A stretch of DNA of 64,000 nt from Paraspadella gotoi (lineage: Eukaryota; Chaetognatha). The position numbers were made by a program, and so were the translations under genes. The DNA is taken from assembly GCA_051294375.1 (NCBI GenBank), contig CM119266.1:15617405-15681404 (forward strand), in the 5' to 3' direction. The stretch's first letter is position 1, and the number at the start of each line of letters is the position of its first letter. Below are positions 11,860 to 23,500 of the stretch, one piece after another. Below the pieces are notes generated by a model. It did no database searches and was not told the origin of the DNA. It saw nothing but the letters and a program-made list of their open reading frames with translations.

Positions 11860-14165
11860 ATGGCGCTTTGCAATTGTTTTTGTTGATGTCTCACAACGGA
11901 ATAAGTATTTTGGACATCGGCACCGACGTCCATACAACTTTGTTTTACTTGAATTCTCGACGTCCAAGTCAAATATTCGGGTCACGCCATGTTAGCAGTC
12001 GTCGTTGTCACTGCCTATTGTCTCATCTATGGCTTGCTGGTGCTCGTAAAAATAAAAACTGCTTTCCGGAGAATCTGGAATTCGAATTGGAAAAACACAT
12101 GACCATTGTGTTATTCTATTTGGTCTTGGAAACCTTCCTACAAGCGTTGATTTATATCTAGATTACAAGAAAGAAGGAAATGTTGTAAACATAGAATTGG
12201 CTCAGAAAGAAAACTTTTTTTTAGTCATTAAACTTGATTCAAATGATTTTTGAGTCCTATCTTCAATGTTAATTCAAATTTTTGTTTTGTCTTCATCATT
12301 AACTAGAAAAACAACTAAAAACTGTTTACCTTATTTAGTAATTATTTCACAACTCCAATATCTAGTTTTTCTGGACCGTCGTTTCAAAGGAAGGCACTTC
12401 ATTCACTAGCTGAATATTTCGTGCAAATGCAATTATAATGTAGTTCTAACATGTTTTTTTGTGAGTGGAGAATTCAAAACCCTTTGTACAATTTAATATC
12501 AGCTGCAGTATCAACTGTAAGCTTTGCCAAAACTGCTCAAAATATTCGAAAAAGTCAATATTCTCGCACTGTTCTAAATCCGTTTGAAATGTTAACAATC
12601 AGTGATATTTTAGGAACTATTCAGGGTACAATCGGAATGAGTGGTTCTCTTATCTGATATTTATCAATTTCGTAAAATACTCTGAAATTTTTTTATATTT
12701 TTGCCTTTTTTGCTTTTGCGGTTTTCTCATTCGTAGAATTCAAACAGATATAAAAAATGATTTTTTTCAATGTGAATATTAAAGGAGTTACGCTTTCAAA
12801 ATCACAAATTGTGATTTTCTGATGATAATTTATGCCTTTGTTCAGCACCCTCTATACTTGGTTATATATACGTATGAAAAGCAAATTGCTTTGTGGTAAT
12901 GATTTTCTCTTTCAATCAACAGTCGTTATTGGGGCTTGCTGCCAATTAAGATCATTAGCAGTGACATCCCTCATTTGAACATTCATAGGTCCATTAACTT
13001 TTGGCGCAACGGAAATTATTGTTGCAAGTAGAAATAATTCAAAGCGTATTCACAGTGGACCAACTTTTTACTAAATGACCGCACTGCTTAAAGCAGAATT
13101 CTTCTCCTCAAAAATACCATTGCGGAAACTTTTCATTCTTTCATCCTCGAGAAAACTTATGTTTCTTTGTGCTCATCGATCTTGTCATGGGATTGCTGCC
13201 ACGTTACTTCTCTCCAAATCGCCATAAAACGAACATCTGTATTCCTTTTTTGACTGTATGATTGCGACGGCTTTTTTCGCCTCCCTTCTAGGGTTGGTAT
13301 TTTACTTCGAAGGCCTTTGTCACTCTCTTAATAAAACGCGGTTGAGAGTTTTCTCGCGCCACAAAATTGCAAAGCGCTCCTTTTTTTTCCAAAATGAGCG
13401 CGTGAGATTCTTAATTTTGACAGCAATTTGTTCCCCTTTTTGCCATCCTCACAGTATTAAGGGTTCTGTTGCAAATTAATTTTAAAACTTATAAAAAAAG
13501 TGTCGCATTTTTTTTATGTTTACTTGATTTTGTCTCTGAACGGCGTCCGTTCCGTTTTTTGCCTATTTCTGCTACCAAAGGAGAACTCGTCAAAATTTCC
13601 TCTTAAAGTAAAATTGACGAATTTCGCGGATTAATCAGTTTAAAACATGACGAATTCGACGTAAATAAGCTCAGAGTTTCGATCTGTTCGAATTTTACAG
13701 GCTGGCTATTTTTAATGAGAGTTTCCTTTTTCTAATGTTCATTTCTTCTTTACCTTTTTGTCAGCATTTTGCTTCCTCGCATCCTCGACCAAAGACAAAA
13801 AGGCTGCTGGGTCGTGTTTGTCGCCGTTTTGTTACTCATTGCGGTATTTTTTACTTTATCACGATTTTGTCTTTGAACCGGTAGCTAAGTCGAAAAATAA
13901 CCAAGGCAGCTCACTTAGGAGAGTTCATTTATCACGATTACGTTGGAACTCAGAATATTTTTGTTCTGGGCAATGTTGGGAGACATTAAGCTTGTCTGCT
14001 ATTTGAAGGATGAAATCGATAGTTGTCGGCACTTGAAAATTGATGATTTATTCCGTTTTCTTTTATGCTTTTGGACCAAAAAAGTAACGGATTTTCTCTC
14101 ATTTAGGATCTTTTTTTTTCATTGTCATTCCGTCTATTGCATTGCTCTGTTTTTACGGATTTTAA
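11860..14165 (+). pseudogene. frame-broken copy of the 772-residue membrane protein gene
   Basis: It aligns from the ATG (11860) to the TAA (14163-14165) with the intact gene at 20061-22379, but the frame is lost within the first few codons (ATGGCGC here, ATGGCCGC there) and again many times after. The lesions are mostly loss or gain of one base in short runs. A naturally decaying pseudogene should show more substitutions than indels. I therefore think the breaks may be sequence errors, and the locus may not exist as a second gene. Confidence 0.75.
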
Positions 14166-14659
14166 GTGTCTTTATGATCATTGATCAACTATGGGATGTG
14201 AACAGTTCAAAAGTAGTATAACAAAATTAATCAATTAATTTTTTTGCTATCGGGAATCACAGGCAACCCGGCTGTTGCTATATTCTCTTTTGGCCTACAA
14301 GAGTAATGACTTTTAAAAAAAATTTAAAAAAGAATTATTCCTTTCATTATTATTATTATTAATATTTAATGCAGCAGAGCTAATTGAGAATAATAAACTT
14401 ATCTATTCGTTGATCATAGTCATAAGCTGATTCTGTATTTCTTGTCATCCTTTTTTCATCGGGCTTTTATTTTTTCCTCAGGGTCTGCGCTGCTGATTTA
14501 GTTTATTTTTTGACAAATGATTTTTCTTTCTTTTTTTTTCAAGAAACTGTACTTTAATTATTCCTCTGGTACTTTATTTTGTTTTTTAATTGACCAATCG
14601 CAAAATATAATTTTTCTTTCTGTTTTATAAATTTAATTTTCTTTCTCAAATTTTTTTTT

Positions 14660-15175
14660 TTGTCGATCTGCTTATCAGCAGATTCCGACTCCTATAATTC
14701 ACTTGTCGGTCCGTCGGTCCCACCCCAAAAAATTATCATATAAAACCTCGAATTTATGATAAATTAATGCAAAAAAAAAAATATTGTCGTCCGTCCATCC
14801 GTCCGTCTGTCCATCCCCTTTAGCAAAAAACTCAAATTACTCGTGATTGGATGGATGGATTGTGTATGAAATTTTGTTGTGTGGGTAGGAAACTGTGTGA
14901 TTGAGTTGGATATGAAAGTTCGATGGAATCGTTGCGGAGTTGGAAATTGGTTTAAATTGAAAAAAACAAAAAAAATCTATTTCACTATTCGAACGCTATT
15001 GTCATGAGTGGGCATAGTGCAATATGACTTAAATTTTTTGTATGCATGGTAGGCGACACAGTGTCCTGATAAGCTGGATATAAGTTTCTGACTGGGAAAC
15101 GTTGTGCAATGAAATGAGTGTAAACATGGAGACAAAAACGAACAAGTCATATTACTGCAAATCATTATTTACCTA
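14660..15175 (+). repeat. interspersed repeat with GTCGGTCCGTCGGT core (copy 1)
   Basis: It starts near CTGCTTATCAGCAGATTCCG, then TATAATTCACT, GTCGGTCCGTCGGT, a run of CCGTCCGTC/TGTC repeats, and GATTGGATGGATGGATTG. A diverged second half repeats the AAATTTTGTATG...GGTAGGAA motif. Other copies lie at 22880-23345 and 35827-36330. Confidence 0.85.
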
Positions 15176-15180
15176 AATTT

Positions 15181-15310
15181 ATTTATGTCAGCGTTGACCA
15201 AATTTATGTCAGTTGACCAAATTATGTCCAGTGACCAAATTATGTAGGGTTGACCAAATTATGTCAGTTGACCAAATTATGTCAGTTGACCCAAATATGC
15301 AAGTTGATTA
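15181..15310 (+). repeat. 18-bp minisatellite (copy 1)
   Basis: About six to seven units of TTATGTCAGTTGACCAAA, less regular than the matching array at 23374-23500. Confidence 0.85.
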
Positions 15311-15362
15311 AATTATGCAAGTTTCGTAAGAGATCCCGACATTATTTGATCTCTCTCTTTTT

Positions 15363-15462
15363 NNNNNNNNNNNNNNNNNNNNNNNNNNNNNNNNNNNNNN
15401 NNNNNNNNNNNNNNNNNNNNNNNNNNNNNNNNNNNNNNNNNNNNNNNNNNNNNNNNNNNNNN
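15363..15462. other. assembly gap (100 N)
   Basis: Exactly 100 N, the usual placeholder for a gap of unknown size. It interrupts the sequence just after the end of duplicated copy 1. Confidence 0.99.
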
Positions 15463-16206
15463 GACTAGTTATTATTCTTGTTAAATCGTAAAAAACCGCA
15501 TCATTTTGCGTTATCTCAAAGCATCAGGACAATTTTTTAATTATTTTTTCCGTGTGTCGACACGATTTTGCGGAAAATTATTCCGCAAAATCTGTCGACT
15601 TTACTAAATCTGCTAAGCAACCAAAATTGAAAAAAAAATCGCGAGTTACCGAATTATTTTGAGCATAAACCAAAAAATAAATAATACAGAAAAAAAAGAA
15701 TAAAAGGAATAAAGAAAGAGAAAATAGGAGAGAGAAAGTAAGAAAGAAAGAGAGACAGATAGAAAGAGAGAGAGAGACGTTGTGAAGAAGTTTTATAAAA
15801 TAAACAAACAATAGACTATAAAAATAAAAAGCAAAAAATTAACAACAACAACAAATACGTATTTACATTGGCTGAAAAAGGTCAGCCATAACAAGATCAT
15901 TCTGTTTGGATACGAACGGTCATTCTTACTGACCACTACGGGTCACAAAGTACAAAGACTTCGTCGTCGTCTTCGTTGTTATATTCGTCGTCGTCGTCGT
16001 CTTTGTTCAAATCATTTGAGCTCCCAAAACGCAATGAAATTAACGGAGACGACTATTCGAATTATTATTTAGAGAAAAACAGATTTGAATTGTTTTTCAA
16101 CGAATTATAATTACACAATTTGTTAGTCGGATATGTTTTGACTGTTTAGTTAGAGTCTTCATCAGCGTTTTTGACAATCAATAAGTTTTTCTTTTAACAT
16201 TAAGTT

Positions 16207-16273
<67 letters not shown>

Positions 16274-16556
16274 AAGAGTTTCTAAAGACTGGTTCTCAAG
16301 TTACCTCGATTTTTCGTTCACAACTTCGTTCATCGATTCGTTCATCAATTATTCATAACTTCGAAATACAAAGACATTTTTCTACAGCGTCGTCGGTTGT
16401 TAGTGGTGGCATCATTAACGGAAGTGGAGTCCGAGAAGTGGTTCAAATTTAAATGTTGCTATTCTGGCAAACGAATCGTAACATTCGGTTAGATTCGTCG
16501 CGAGGTTGAAGTTTCTCTCTCTTATTTCTCCTCCCTCCCTTTCTCCTCTTATTTTC

Positions 16557-16615
<59 letters not shown>

Positions 16616-16684
16616 CCTTTTCTCTTTTCTGTCGGCGTTCCCGCACCCCAGGCGTATCCCCACCCCAGTTAAGTTGGAGGAGAG
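15463..16684. other. short contig between the two gaps
   Basis: About 1.2 kb of sequence, AT-rich, with GTC repeats around 15960-16010, a (GA)n tract at 16207-16269 and a (CT)n tract at 16560-16612. It has no match to the duplicated unit that I can see, and no supported gene. Its placement here depends wholly on scaffolding. Confidence 0.6.
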
Positions 16685-16784
16685 NNNNNNNNNNNNNNNN
16701 NNNNNNNNNNNNNNNNNNNNNNNNNNNNNNNNNNNNNNNNNNNNNNNNNNNNNNNNNNNNNNNNNNNNNNNNNNNNNNNNNNNN
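16685..16784. other. assembly gap (100 N)
   Basis: A second placeholder of exactly 100 N, about 130 bases before the start of duplicated copy 2. Confidence 0.99.
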
Positions 16785-18328
16785 TTCTAAACCCATGGGC
16801 CAATTCAGACATAACTTAAGATATACATTATTCCAGTTATTCTCTATCCAAAAATATAAAAATATTATGAAAAAAGGTTTGGGATCGAGTTTCGGAATTT
16901 GGTTCTACTATTATAGAGAGACATTTTTAAATTTCAGCTTGTATCATTGAAAATAAAACATTTTTAAACTTTAACCCCGAATTCTTCATAACTGGAACGC
17001 GTTTATCAAAATGTCTCTCTATTACATTTTTACAAATGTTTTTAAGATTGCTAATCAAATTTTTAAATCAATATTATTGCAGTCGTTGAGGCTGCAACTC
17101 TTCAAATTCAGTATAGATTTATTGTAGCTCAAATTTCTTTACCATCTATTTAACTGAAGATTTTGTTCATGACTGGAAAACCAACAGAGTAACGAGATTA
17201 ATTGTTTAATTCTCCCCTTCTAAATTATCCCATACAGCGTTTTAACTTCTTACCTAGTATTTTTTAACAACCAGATTAAAAAACAAATCTTTAAAAAATG
17301 TGCTTACCCTTTAACTTAACAATTTTGTATTATCCCATTTAAAAAAATGATTAAAAACAGAATGTTTACATATAAAAAAACTTATTTTTTATGATTACTG
17401 ATGACTACATAATGTATTTCTCGATATATTAGCTCTAATACATCAATGATTACATATTGTTATGCTGAATGACCTTTCCTCTGAAGAGAAGTCATGACGT
17501 CAATCAAGGTGGAGAGTAATGATATCCTGAGTTTGATCGACCATTAATAATTGTGTTGACTGTTGACTGAAATTTTTGACAATGATATATGATCGGTTTG
17601 TTAATAATTAACAATGAAGTTAAATCATTTATAATTTGCAAACAATTTAACTAGCCATTATAGCAACAGCAACAACCTGTGGTACCCATTGGAATGGGAT
17701 ATCTCAATGTTGGCTTTAGGGGCTTCCAACCCTCAGTGGCGTTTTTCTTGTTTTTTCTCTCCTCTCCAAATTATTACATAATTTTCCCCTCTATTTCCTC
17801 AGTACTTTATAATGCTCACTATGCGACATCCCACAGACCTTTGATAGTCCTGAAGACAGATGGCCACCACTACCTCCACGTCTCCTCTCCCTCTGGGCCC
17901 CGGCCAACTCTGCCCCCGACGCTCAGGCCATTGTCGTCGACGATCACCTCTTCGCCTCAGCGCATAAAGGACATCCCCGCCACACTTGAGATCGTCTCGC
18001 CCGACGCCAGGATTCAGGTGAGGGTTGGGAGGGATTGGTGGCTGGTGTATGAATATGAAACAGTTTTCATCGGCTGTATATAATTGCAGAATGTATAGAG
18101 AACATTGAACCTTGAAATAATTAAGGCTTGACATTTTGCGAGGCGTGTCGCCTCCATCCGATTGTGATTAATATAATTTATATGCAAAAGTCATCTGAAG
18201 TCGCTCAACATTTCTCACATTCTTTTATCGCTTTCGTTTCAACATAAACTTTACGTTTACAATGAGCTTAAAAATAATTTCTAAAAATTAAAGAAACAAA
18301 TATTTCGTTGGGCTGCTTACAGTAACAG

Positions 18329-18336
18329 GTTTACAC
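18329..18336. other. 8-bp target-site duplication, left (copy 2)
   Basis: GTTTACAC before the hAT-like element; matched exactly by 20048-20055 after it. Confidence 0.9.
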
Positions 18337-20047
18337 TAGAGTTCTGATAATCGTTAAAAGTTAACGGTTATTAACGGTTAATTATAATTTTAACTTAACT
18401 GTTAATGTCTTTTTTTTAACGGTTAAATTTGGTTAATTTTCAAATACGATTTTTGTTATTATTTGTTAGGAAATCTTTGATTTTTTGAACAAAAGTATTT
18501 TTTTCCGTCCTCTCTTATTCTCCTCTCCCTTTCTCACCATATTTTTCCCCCTCTCTCTCTTCTCCATTTTTTTCAATGTTTTTTTTCTTTTTTATTATCA
18601 TCCCCAATATTTTTTCTATCCTAATCTCTCTTATTCTTTCTTCCCCTAACTTTATACCCTCATGTTCCTTTCTTTTTCTTTCTCTCTTTTTCCCTCCTTC
18701 TTTCCACCCTTTCTTTTCTCTTCTTTTTTTCTGCCCTTCCAGTATTTTTTTTTACTTTCTCCAAATTTTTTTTCGTTTTTCCTTTCAACTAATTTTATGC
18801 ATTTACATCTTAGAGAAAAAGTTTAAATTCATTGGCAATAACAATTTATTTTCTAGATGAAAATGTACATGTTTCGGCTTTTTTACAAGCCTTCTTCAGC
18901 GTCAATTAGTTGTGAAATATTAGACAGATTTTGTGTAGAAGAAGGGGAGAGAGAGAGAGAGAGCAAAGTTTCTCTGTTTCTCTCTCTCCCATCTTCTATA
19001 CAAATCTGCGCTCTAATAATTTTACAAACTAAAATGACGCTGAAGAAGGCTTATAAAAAAGCCAAAACATGTACGTTTTCATCTTGAAAAAAAATTGTTG
19101 TTGCCAATTATTTCAAACTATGTCTCTAATCTTTAGTCACTACGGAAGAAAGGATTACATAACACAATGCATTTACATCAAAGAATATTTTGAAATATAA
19201 TATATTGAGAGAGATTTTAGTCCACCATAATATATGCAAATACATACATTTTCTTACAAATTAAATTCTTACATAAAAAATTTTTTATTCTATTTTGTTA
19301 TTAAAAAAATAAATAAATCTTATTTTTCTCTCTTTTTCTTTCTCTCTTTAGAACGAACAAAGAAGCAAATAAAACCGAATGAATTAAAAAAATGATTATA
19401 AAAAATTTAAAAAGATCAATGATGATCTACTTTTTAATAAAACAAAAAAAATATTTATTAATTAATAAATCTTTTCATCAATAGCTCAATCAATAAACCA
19501 TTCAATCAATAAACTAATATTCATATATTATATTTATAATTATGGTCATGGTTTGTGAAAGACTAACAACTAGAAAAATAATGAGGAAGAGAAATAGAGA
19601 AAGAAAAAGAGAAAATGAAAGAGAGAAAGAGAACGAGAAAACATAATAGAATTACATTGTGCCTTTTCTTTCTTTGACTTTTTTATATTTTTGTTATGCT
19701 TATGGCAAATAAAAAAAAACTTGTATGCAAGATTTATCATGATGCATTATTTGATTAGCTGATAAGCTAAATTATCATGGGTAATATCAAGATAGTTTGC
19801 TCAAACCAATTTTTCTTTTAATAACTATAATGAGTACCTCATCTATCTGAAATAGAAGATAAAGAAGATTTTGGAGCCAGAGTTAAAGAGAAAATTACCA
19901 TTAAATACTTTAGTTTGTTTTAAATATTAGTATTTTAAATTTAAAGTTAAATTATAAAATTAACCGATTTTAACGGTTAATCGTTAAAAATGTTAGTTTT
20001 AACGGTTAAGCGAATTTCCTGAAAAATTAACAGTTATCGAAACTCTA
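18337..20047. mobile_element. hAT-like non-autonomous element (copy 2)
   Basis: A 1.7-kb element with ends TAGAGTTCTGATAA and TTATCGAAACTCTA, bounded by a perfect 8-bp duplication, GTTTACAC. Terminal repeats beginning TAGAG together with an 8-bp target duplication are the hallmarks of the hAT superfamily. No transposase frame is present. The insertion point is five bases upstream of the ATG of the membrane-protein gene, so the element now forms that gene's immediate 5' flank. Confidence 0.85.
18822..19118. repeat. large palindrome inside the hAT-like element (copy 2)
   Basis: TTGGCAATAACAA at 18832 pairs with TTGTTGTTGCCAA ending at 19107. The arms carry GTACATGTTTCGGC and CTTCTTCAGCGTCA on the left, and GACGCTGAAGAAGGCT and AGCCAAAACATGTAC on the right. 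The loop is (GA)n facing (CT)n. Confidence 0.85.
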
Positions 20048-20060
20048 GTTTACACGCAGA

Positions 20061-22379
20061 ATGGCCGCTTTGCAATTGTTTTTGTTGATTGTCTCCAACG
20101 GAATAAGTATTTTGGACATCGGCACCGACGTCCATACAACTTTGTTTTACTTGAATTCTCCGACGGTCCAAGTCAAATATTCGGGTCACGCCATGTTAGC
20201 AGTCGTCGTTGGTCACTGCCTATTGTCCTCAATCTATGGCTTGCTGGTGCTCGGTAAAAATAAAAACTGCTTTCCGAGAATCTGGAATTCGAATTGGAAA
20301 AAACACATGACCATTGTGTTATTCATATTTGGTCTTGGAAACCTTCCTACAAGCGTTGATTTATATCTAGATTACAAGAAAGAAGGAAATGTTGTAAACA
20401 TAGAATTGGCTCAGAAAGAAAACTTTTTTTTAGCATTAAACTTGATTCAAATGATTTTTGAGTCCTATCTTCAAATGTTAATTCAAAATTTTTGTTTTGT
20501 TTCATCATTAACTAGACAAACAACTAAAAACTGTTTACCTTATTTTAGTAATTATTTCACAACTCCAATATCTAGTTTTTCTGGAACCGTCGTTTCAAAG
20601 GAAGGCACTTCATTCACTAGGCTGAATATTTCGTGCAAATGCAATTATAATGTAGTTTCTAACATGTTTTTTTGTGAGTGGAGAATTCAAAACCCTTTTA
20701 CAATAATATCAGCTGCAGTATCAACTGTAAGCTTTGCCAAAACTGCCTCAAATATTCGAACAAGTCAATATTCTCGCACTGTTTCTAAATCCCGTTTGAA
20801 AATGTTAACAATCAGTGATATTTTAGGAACTATTCAGGGTACAATCGGAATGAGTGTTTCTCTTTATCTGATATTTATCAATTTCGCAAAATACTCTGAA
20901 ATTTTTTTAATATTTTTGCCTTTTTTGCTTTTGCGGGTTTTCTCATTCGTAGAATTCAAACAGATAATAAAAATGATTTTTTTCAATGTGAATATTAAAG
21001 GTAGTTACGCTTTCCAAAATCACAAAAATTGTGATTTTCTGATGATAATTATGCCTTTGTTCAGCACCCTTATACTTGGTTGTATATATACGTATGAAAA
21101 GCACAAATTGCTTTGTGGTAATGATTTTCACTTTCAATCAACAGTCGTTAATTGGGGGCTTGCTGCAATTAAGATCATTAGCAGTGACATCCCTCATTTG
21201 AACATTCATAGGTCCATTAACTTTTGGCGCAAGGAAATTATTGTTTGCAAAGTAGAAATAATTCAAAGCGATTCACAGTGGGACCAACTTTTTACTAATG
21301 ACCGCACTTGCTTAAAGCAGAATTCTTTCTCCTCAAAAATACCATTGGGAAACTTTTCATTCTTTCATCCTCCGAGAAAACTTATGTTTCTTTTGGTGCT
21401 CATCGATCTTGTCATGGGATTGCTGCACGTTACTTCTCTCCAAATCGCCATAAAACGAACATCTGTATCCTTTTTGACTTGTATGATTGCGACGGCTTTT
21501 TTCGCCTCCCTTCTAGGGTTTGGTATTTACTTCGAGGCCTTTGTCGACTCTCTTAATAAAACGCGGTTGAGAGTTTCTCGCGGCACAAAATTGGCAAAGC
21601 AGCTCCTTTTTTTCCAAAATGAGCGCGTGAGATTTCTTAATTTGACAGCCAATTTGTTTCCCCTTTTTGCCATCCTCACAGTATTAAGGGTCTGTTGCAA
21701 ATTAATTTTAAAACTTATAAAAAAAAAGTGTCGCATTTTTTTATGTTTACTGATTTTGTCTCTGACGGCGTCCGTTCCGTTTTTTGCCTATTTCTGTACC
21801 AGAGGAGAACTCGTCAAATTTCCTCTTAAAGTAAAATTGACGAATTTTCGCGATAATCAGTTTAACATGACGAATTCCGACGTAAATAAGCTCAGAGTTT
21901 CGATCTTGTTCGAATTTTACAGGCTGGCTATTTTTAATGAGAGTTTCCTTTTTCTAATGTTCATTTCTTCTTTACCTTTTGTCAGCATTTTGCTCCTCGA
22001 TCCTCGACCAAAGACAAAAAGGTGCTGGGTCGTGTTTGTCGCCGTTTTGTTACTGCATGCGGTATTTTTACTTTTATCACGATTTTGTCTGGAACCGGTA
22101 GCTAAGTCGAAAAATAACCAAGGAGCTCACTTAGGAGAGTTCATTTATCACGATTACGTAGGAACTCAGAATATTTTGTTCGGGCAATTGTTGGGAGACA
22201 TTAAGGCTTGTCTGTATTTGAAGGATGAAATCGATAGTTGTCGGCACTTGAAAATTGATGATTTAGTTCCGTTTTTCTTTTATGTTTTGGACCAAAAAGT
22301 AACGGATTTCTCTCATTTAGGATCTTTTTTTTTCATTGTCATTCCGTCTATTGCATTGCTCTGTTTTTACGGATTTTAA
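20061..22379 (+). CDS. 772-residue intronless multi-pass membrane protein, XK-related-like
   Basis: A single uninterrupted frame of 772 codons from ATG (20061) to TAA. The protein is very hydrophobic, with about ten or more membrane segments spread over its length. Two motifs recall the XK-related (XKR) family of scramblase-type proteins: LDIGTD at residues 18-23 in the first membrane segment, like the first-helix Asp-x-x-(S/T)-Asp of XKR, and FESYLQMLIQ at 133-142, like the XKR ESAPQLVLQ block. The match is weak overall and I would call it XKR-like only. The length is well above typical XKR proteins (about 400-500). Codon use is AT-rich, and there are no introns, unlike the other genes here. 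A polyadenylation signal AATAAA lies at 22602-22607. A hAT-like element ends 13 bases before the ATG (its target duplication 5 bases before). It may be a young, transferred or element-associated gene. Confidence 0.6.
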   Translation: MAALQLFLLIVSNGISILDIGTDVHTTLFYLNSPTVQVKYSGHAMLAVVVGHCLLSSIYGLLVLGKNKNCFPRIWNSNWKKHMTIVLFIFGLGNLPTSVDLYLDYKKEGNVVNIELAQKENFFLALNLIQMIFESYLQMLIQNFCFVSSLTRQTTKNCLPYFSNYFTTPISSFSGTVVSKEGTSFTRLNISCKCNYNVVSNMFFCEWRIQNPFTIISAAVSTVSFAKTASNIRTSQYSRTVSKSRLKMLTISDILGTIQGTIGMSVSLYLIFINFAKYSEIFLIFLPFLLLRVFSFVEFKQIIKMIFFNVNIKGSYAFQNHKNCDFLMIIMPLFSTLILGCIYTYEKHKLLCGNDFHFQSTVVNWGLAAIKIISSDIPHLNIHRSINFWRKEIIVCKVEIIQSDSQWDQLFTNDRTCLKQNSFSSKIPLGNFSFFHPPRKLMFLLVLIDLVMGLLHVTSLQIAIKRTSVSFLTCMIATAFFASLLGFGIYFEAFVDSLNKTRLRVSRGTKLAKQLLFFQNERVRFLNLTANLFPLFAILTVLRVCCKLILKLIKKKCRIFLCLLILSLTASVPFFAYFCTRGELVKFPLKVKLTNFRDNQFNMTNSDVNKLRVSILFEFYRLAIFNESFLFLMFISSLPFVSILLLDPRPKTKRCWVVFVAVLLLHAVFLLLSRFCLEPVAKSKNNQGAHLGEFIYHDYVGTQNILFGQLLGDIKACLYLKDEIDSCRHLKIDDLVPFFFYVLDQKVTDFSHLGSFFFIVIPSIALLCFYGF

Positions 22380-22601
22380 GTGTCTTATGATCATTGATCA
22401 ACTATGGGATGTGAACAGTCAAAAGTAGTATAACAAAATTAATTCAATTAATTTTTATTGTATCGGGAATCACAGGCAACCCGGCTGTTGCTATATTTCT
22501 CTTTTGCCTACAAAGAGTAATGACTTTAAAAAAATTTAAAAAGAATTATCCCTTTCATTATTATTATTATTAATATTATAATGAGCAGAGCTAATGAGAA
22601 T

Positions 22602-22607
22602 AATAAA
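22602..22607 (+). promoter_or_regulatory. candidate polyadenylation signal
   Basis: AATAAA about 220 bases after the stop of the 772-residue gene. Confidence 0.35.
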
Positions 22608-22879
22608 CTTTTATCTATTCGATTGTTATTCATAGTCATAAGCTGATTCTGTATTCTGTGTGTTCATCCTTTTTCATCAGGCTTTTATTTTTTTTTCCTC
22701 AGGGTCTGCGTCTGCTGATTAGTTTATTTTTTGACAATGATTTTTTCTTTTCTTTTTTTTTTTCAGAAACTGTAACTTTAATTTTCCTCGGTACTTTATT
22801 TTTTTTTTTAATTGACAATCGCAAAATATAATTTTTCTTTCTGTTTATAAATTAATTTTCTTTTCTCAAATTTTTTTTT

Positions 22880-23345
22880 TAGTCGGATCTGCTTATCAGC
22901 AGATTCCGACTCTATAATTCACTTTGTCGGTCCGTCGGTCCCACCCCAAAATTATCATATAAGAACCTCGAATTATGATAAATTATGCAAAAAAAAATAA
23001 TGTCCGTCCGTCCATCCGTCCGTCTGTCCATCCCCCTTAGCAAAAAACTCAAATTACTCGTGATTGGATGGATGGATTGGTATGAAATTTTGTGTGTGGG
23101 TAGGAAACTGTGTGATTGAGTTGGATATGAAGTTTCGATGGAATCGTGCGAGTGGAAATTGGTTTAAATTGAAAAAACAAAAAAATCTATTTCACTATTC
23201 GAACGCTAATTGCTCATGAGTGGATAGTGCAATTGACTTGAAATTTTGTATGATGGTAGGAAAGTGTCTGATTAAGCTGGATATAAAGTTTTGATGGAAA
23301 CGTGCAAGTGGAAATGAGTTAAAATGGAAAAAACAAAAGTCATAT
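22880..23345 (+). repeat. interspersed repeat with GTCGGTCCGTCGGT core (copy 2)
   Basis: Partner of 14660-15175 within the duplicated unit, and related to 35827-36330. It consists of two diverged halves, each with GAAATTTTGT, GGTAGGAAA and a CGATGGAATCGT-like block. Confidence 0.9.
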
Positions 23346-23373
23346 TTACTTGAAATATTTTTACTTAAATTTA

Positions 23374-23500
23374 TTTATGTCAGTTGACCAAATTATGTCA
23401 GTTGACCAAATTATGTCAGTTGACCAAATTATGTCAGTTGACCAAATTATGTCAGTTGACCAAATTATGTCAGTTGACCAAATAATGCAAGTTGATTAAA
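23374..23500 (+). repeat. 18-bp minisatellite (copy 2)
   Basis: About seven nearly perfect head-to-tail units of TTATGTCAGTTGACCAAA, with the last units degenerate. Confidence 0.95.

Larger units (their letters stand above)
8680..15350 (+). repeat. 6.6-kb duplicated unit, copy 1 (indel-rich)
   Basis: Collinear along its whole length with 16912-23530 at an offset near 8.2 kb. The differences are overwhelmingly one-base insertions and deletions, in coding and non-coding parts alike, with comparatively few substitutions away from the left edge. The copy ends about 13 bases before the 100-N gap at 15363. This pattern fits an unpolished or falsely duplicated sequence better than an old biological duplicate. 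The unit contains a GC-rich open patch, a hAT-like element, a broken membrane-protein gene, an interspersed repeat and an 18-bp minisatellite. Confidence 0.9.

Noticed and set aside
23374-23500. Regular 18-bp repeats considered as a CRISPR array
   Set aside because: Units abut with no spacers, and the DNA is eukaryotic; it is a minisatellite.
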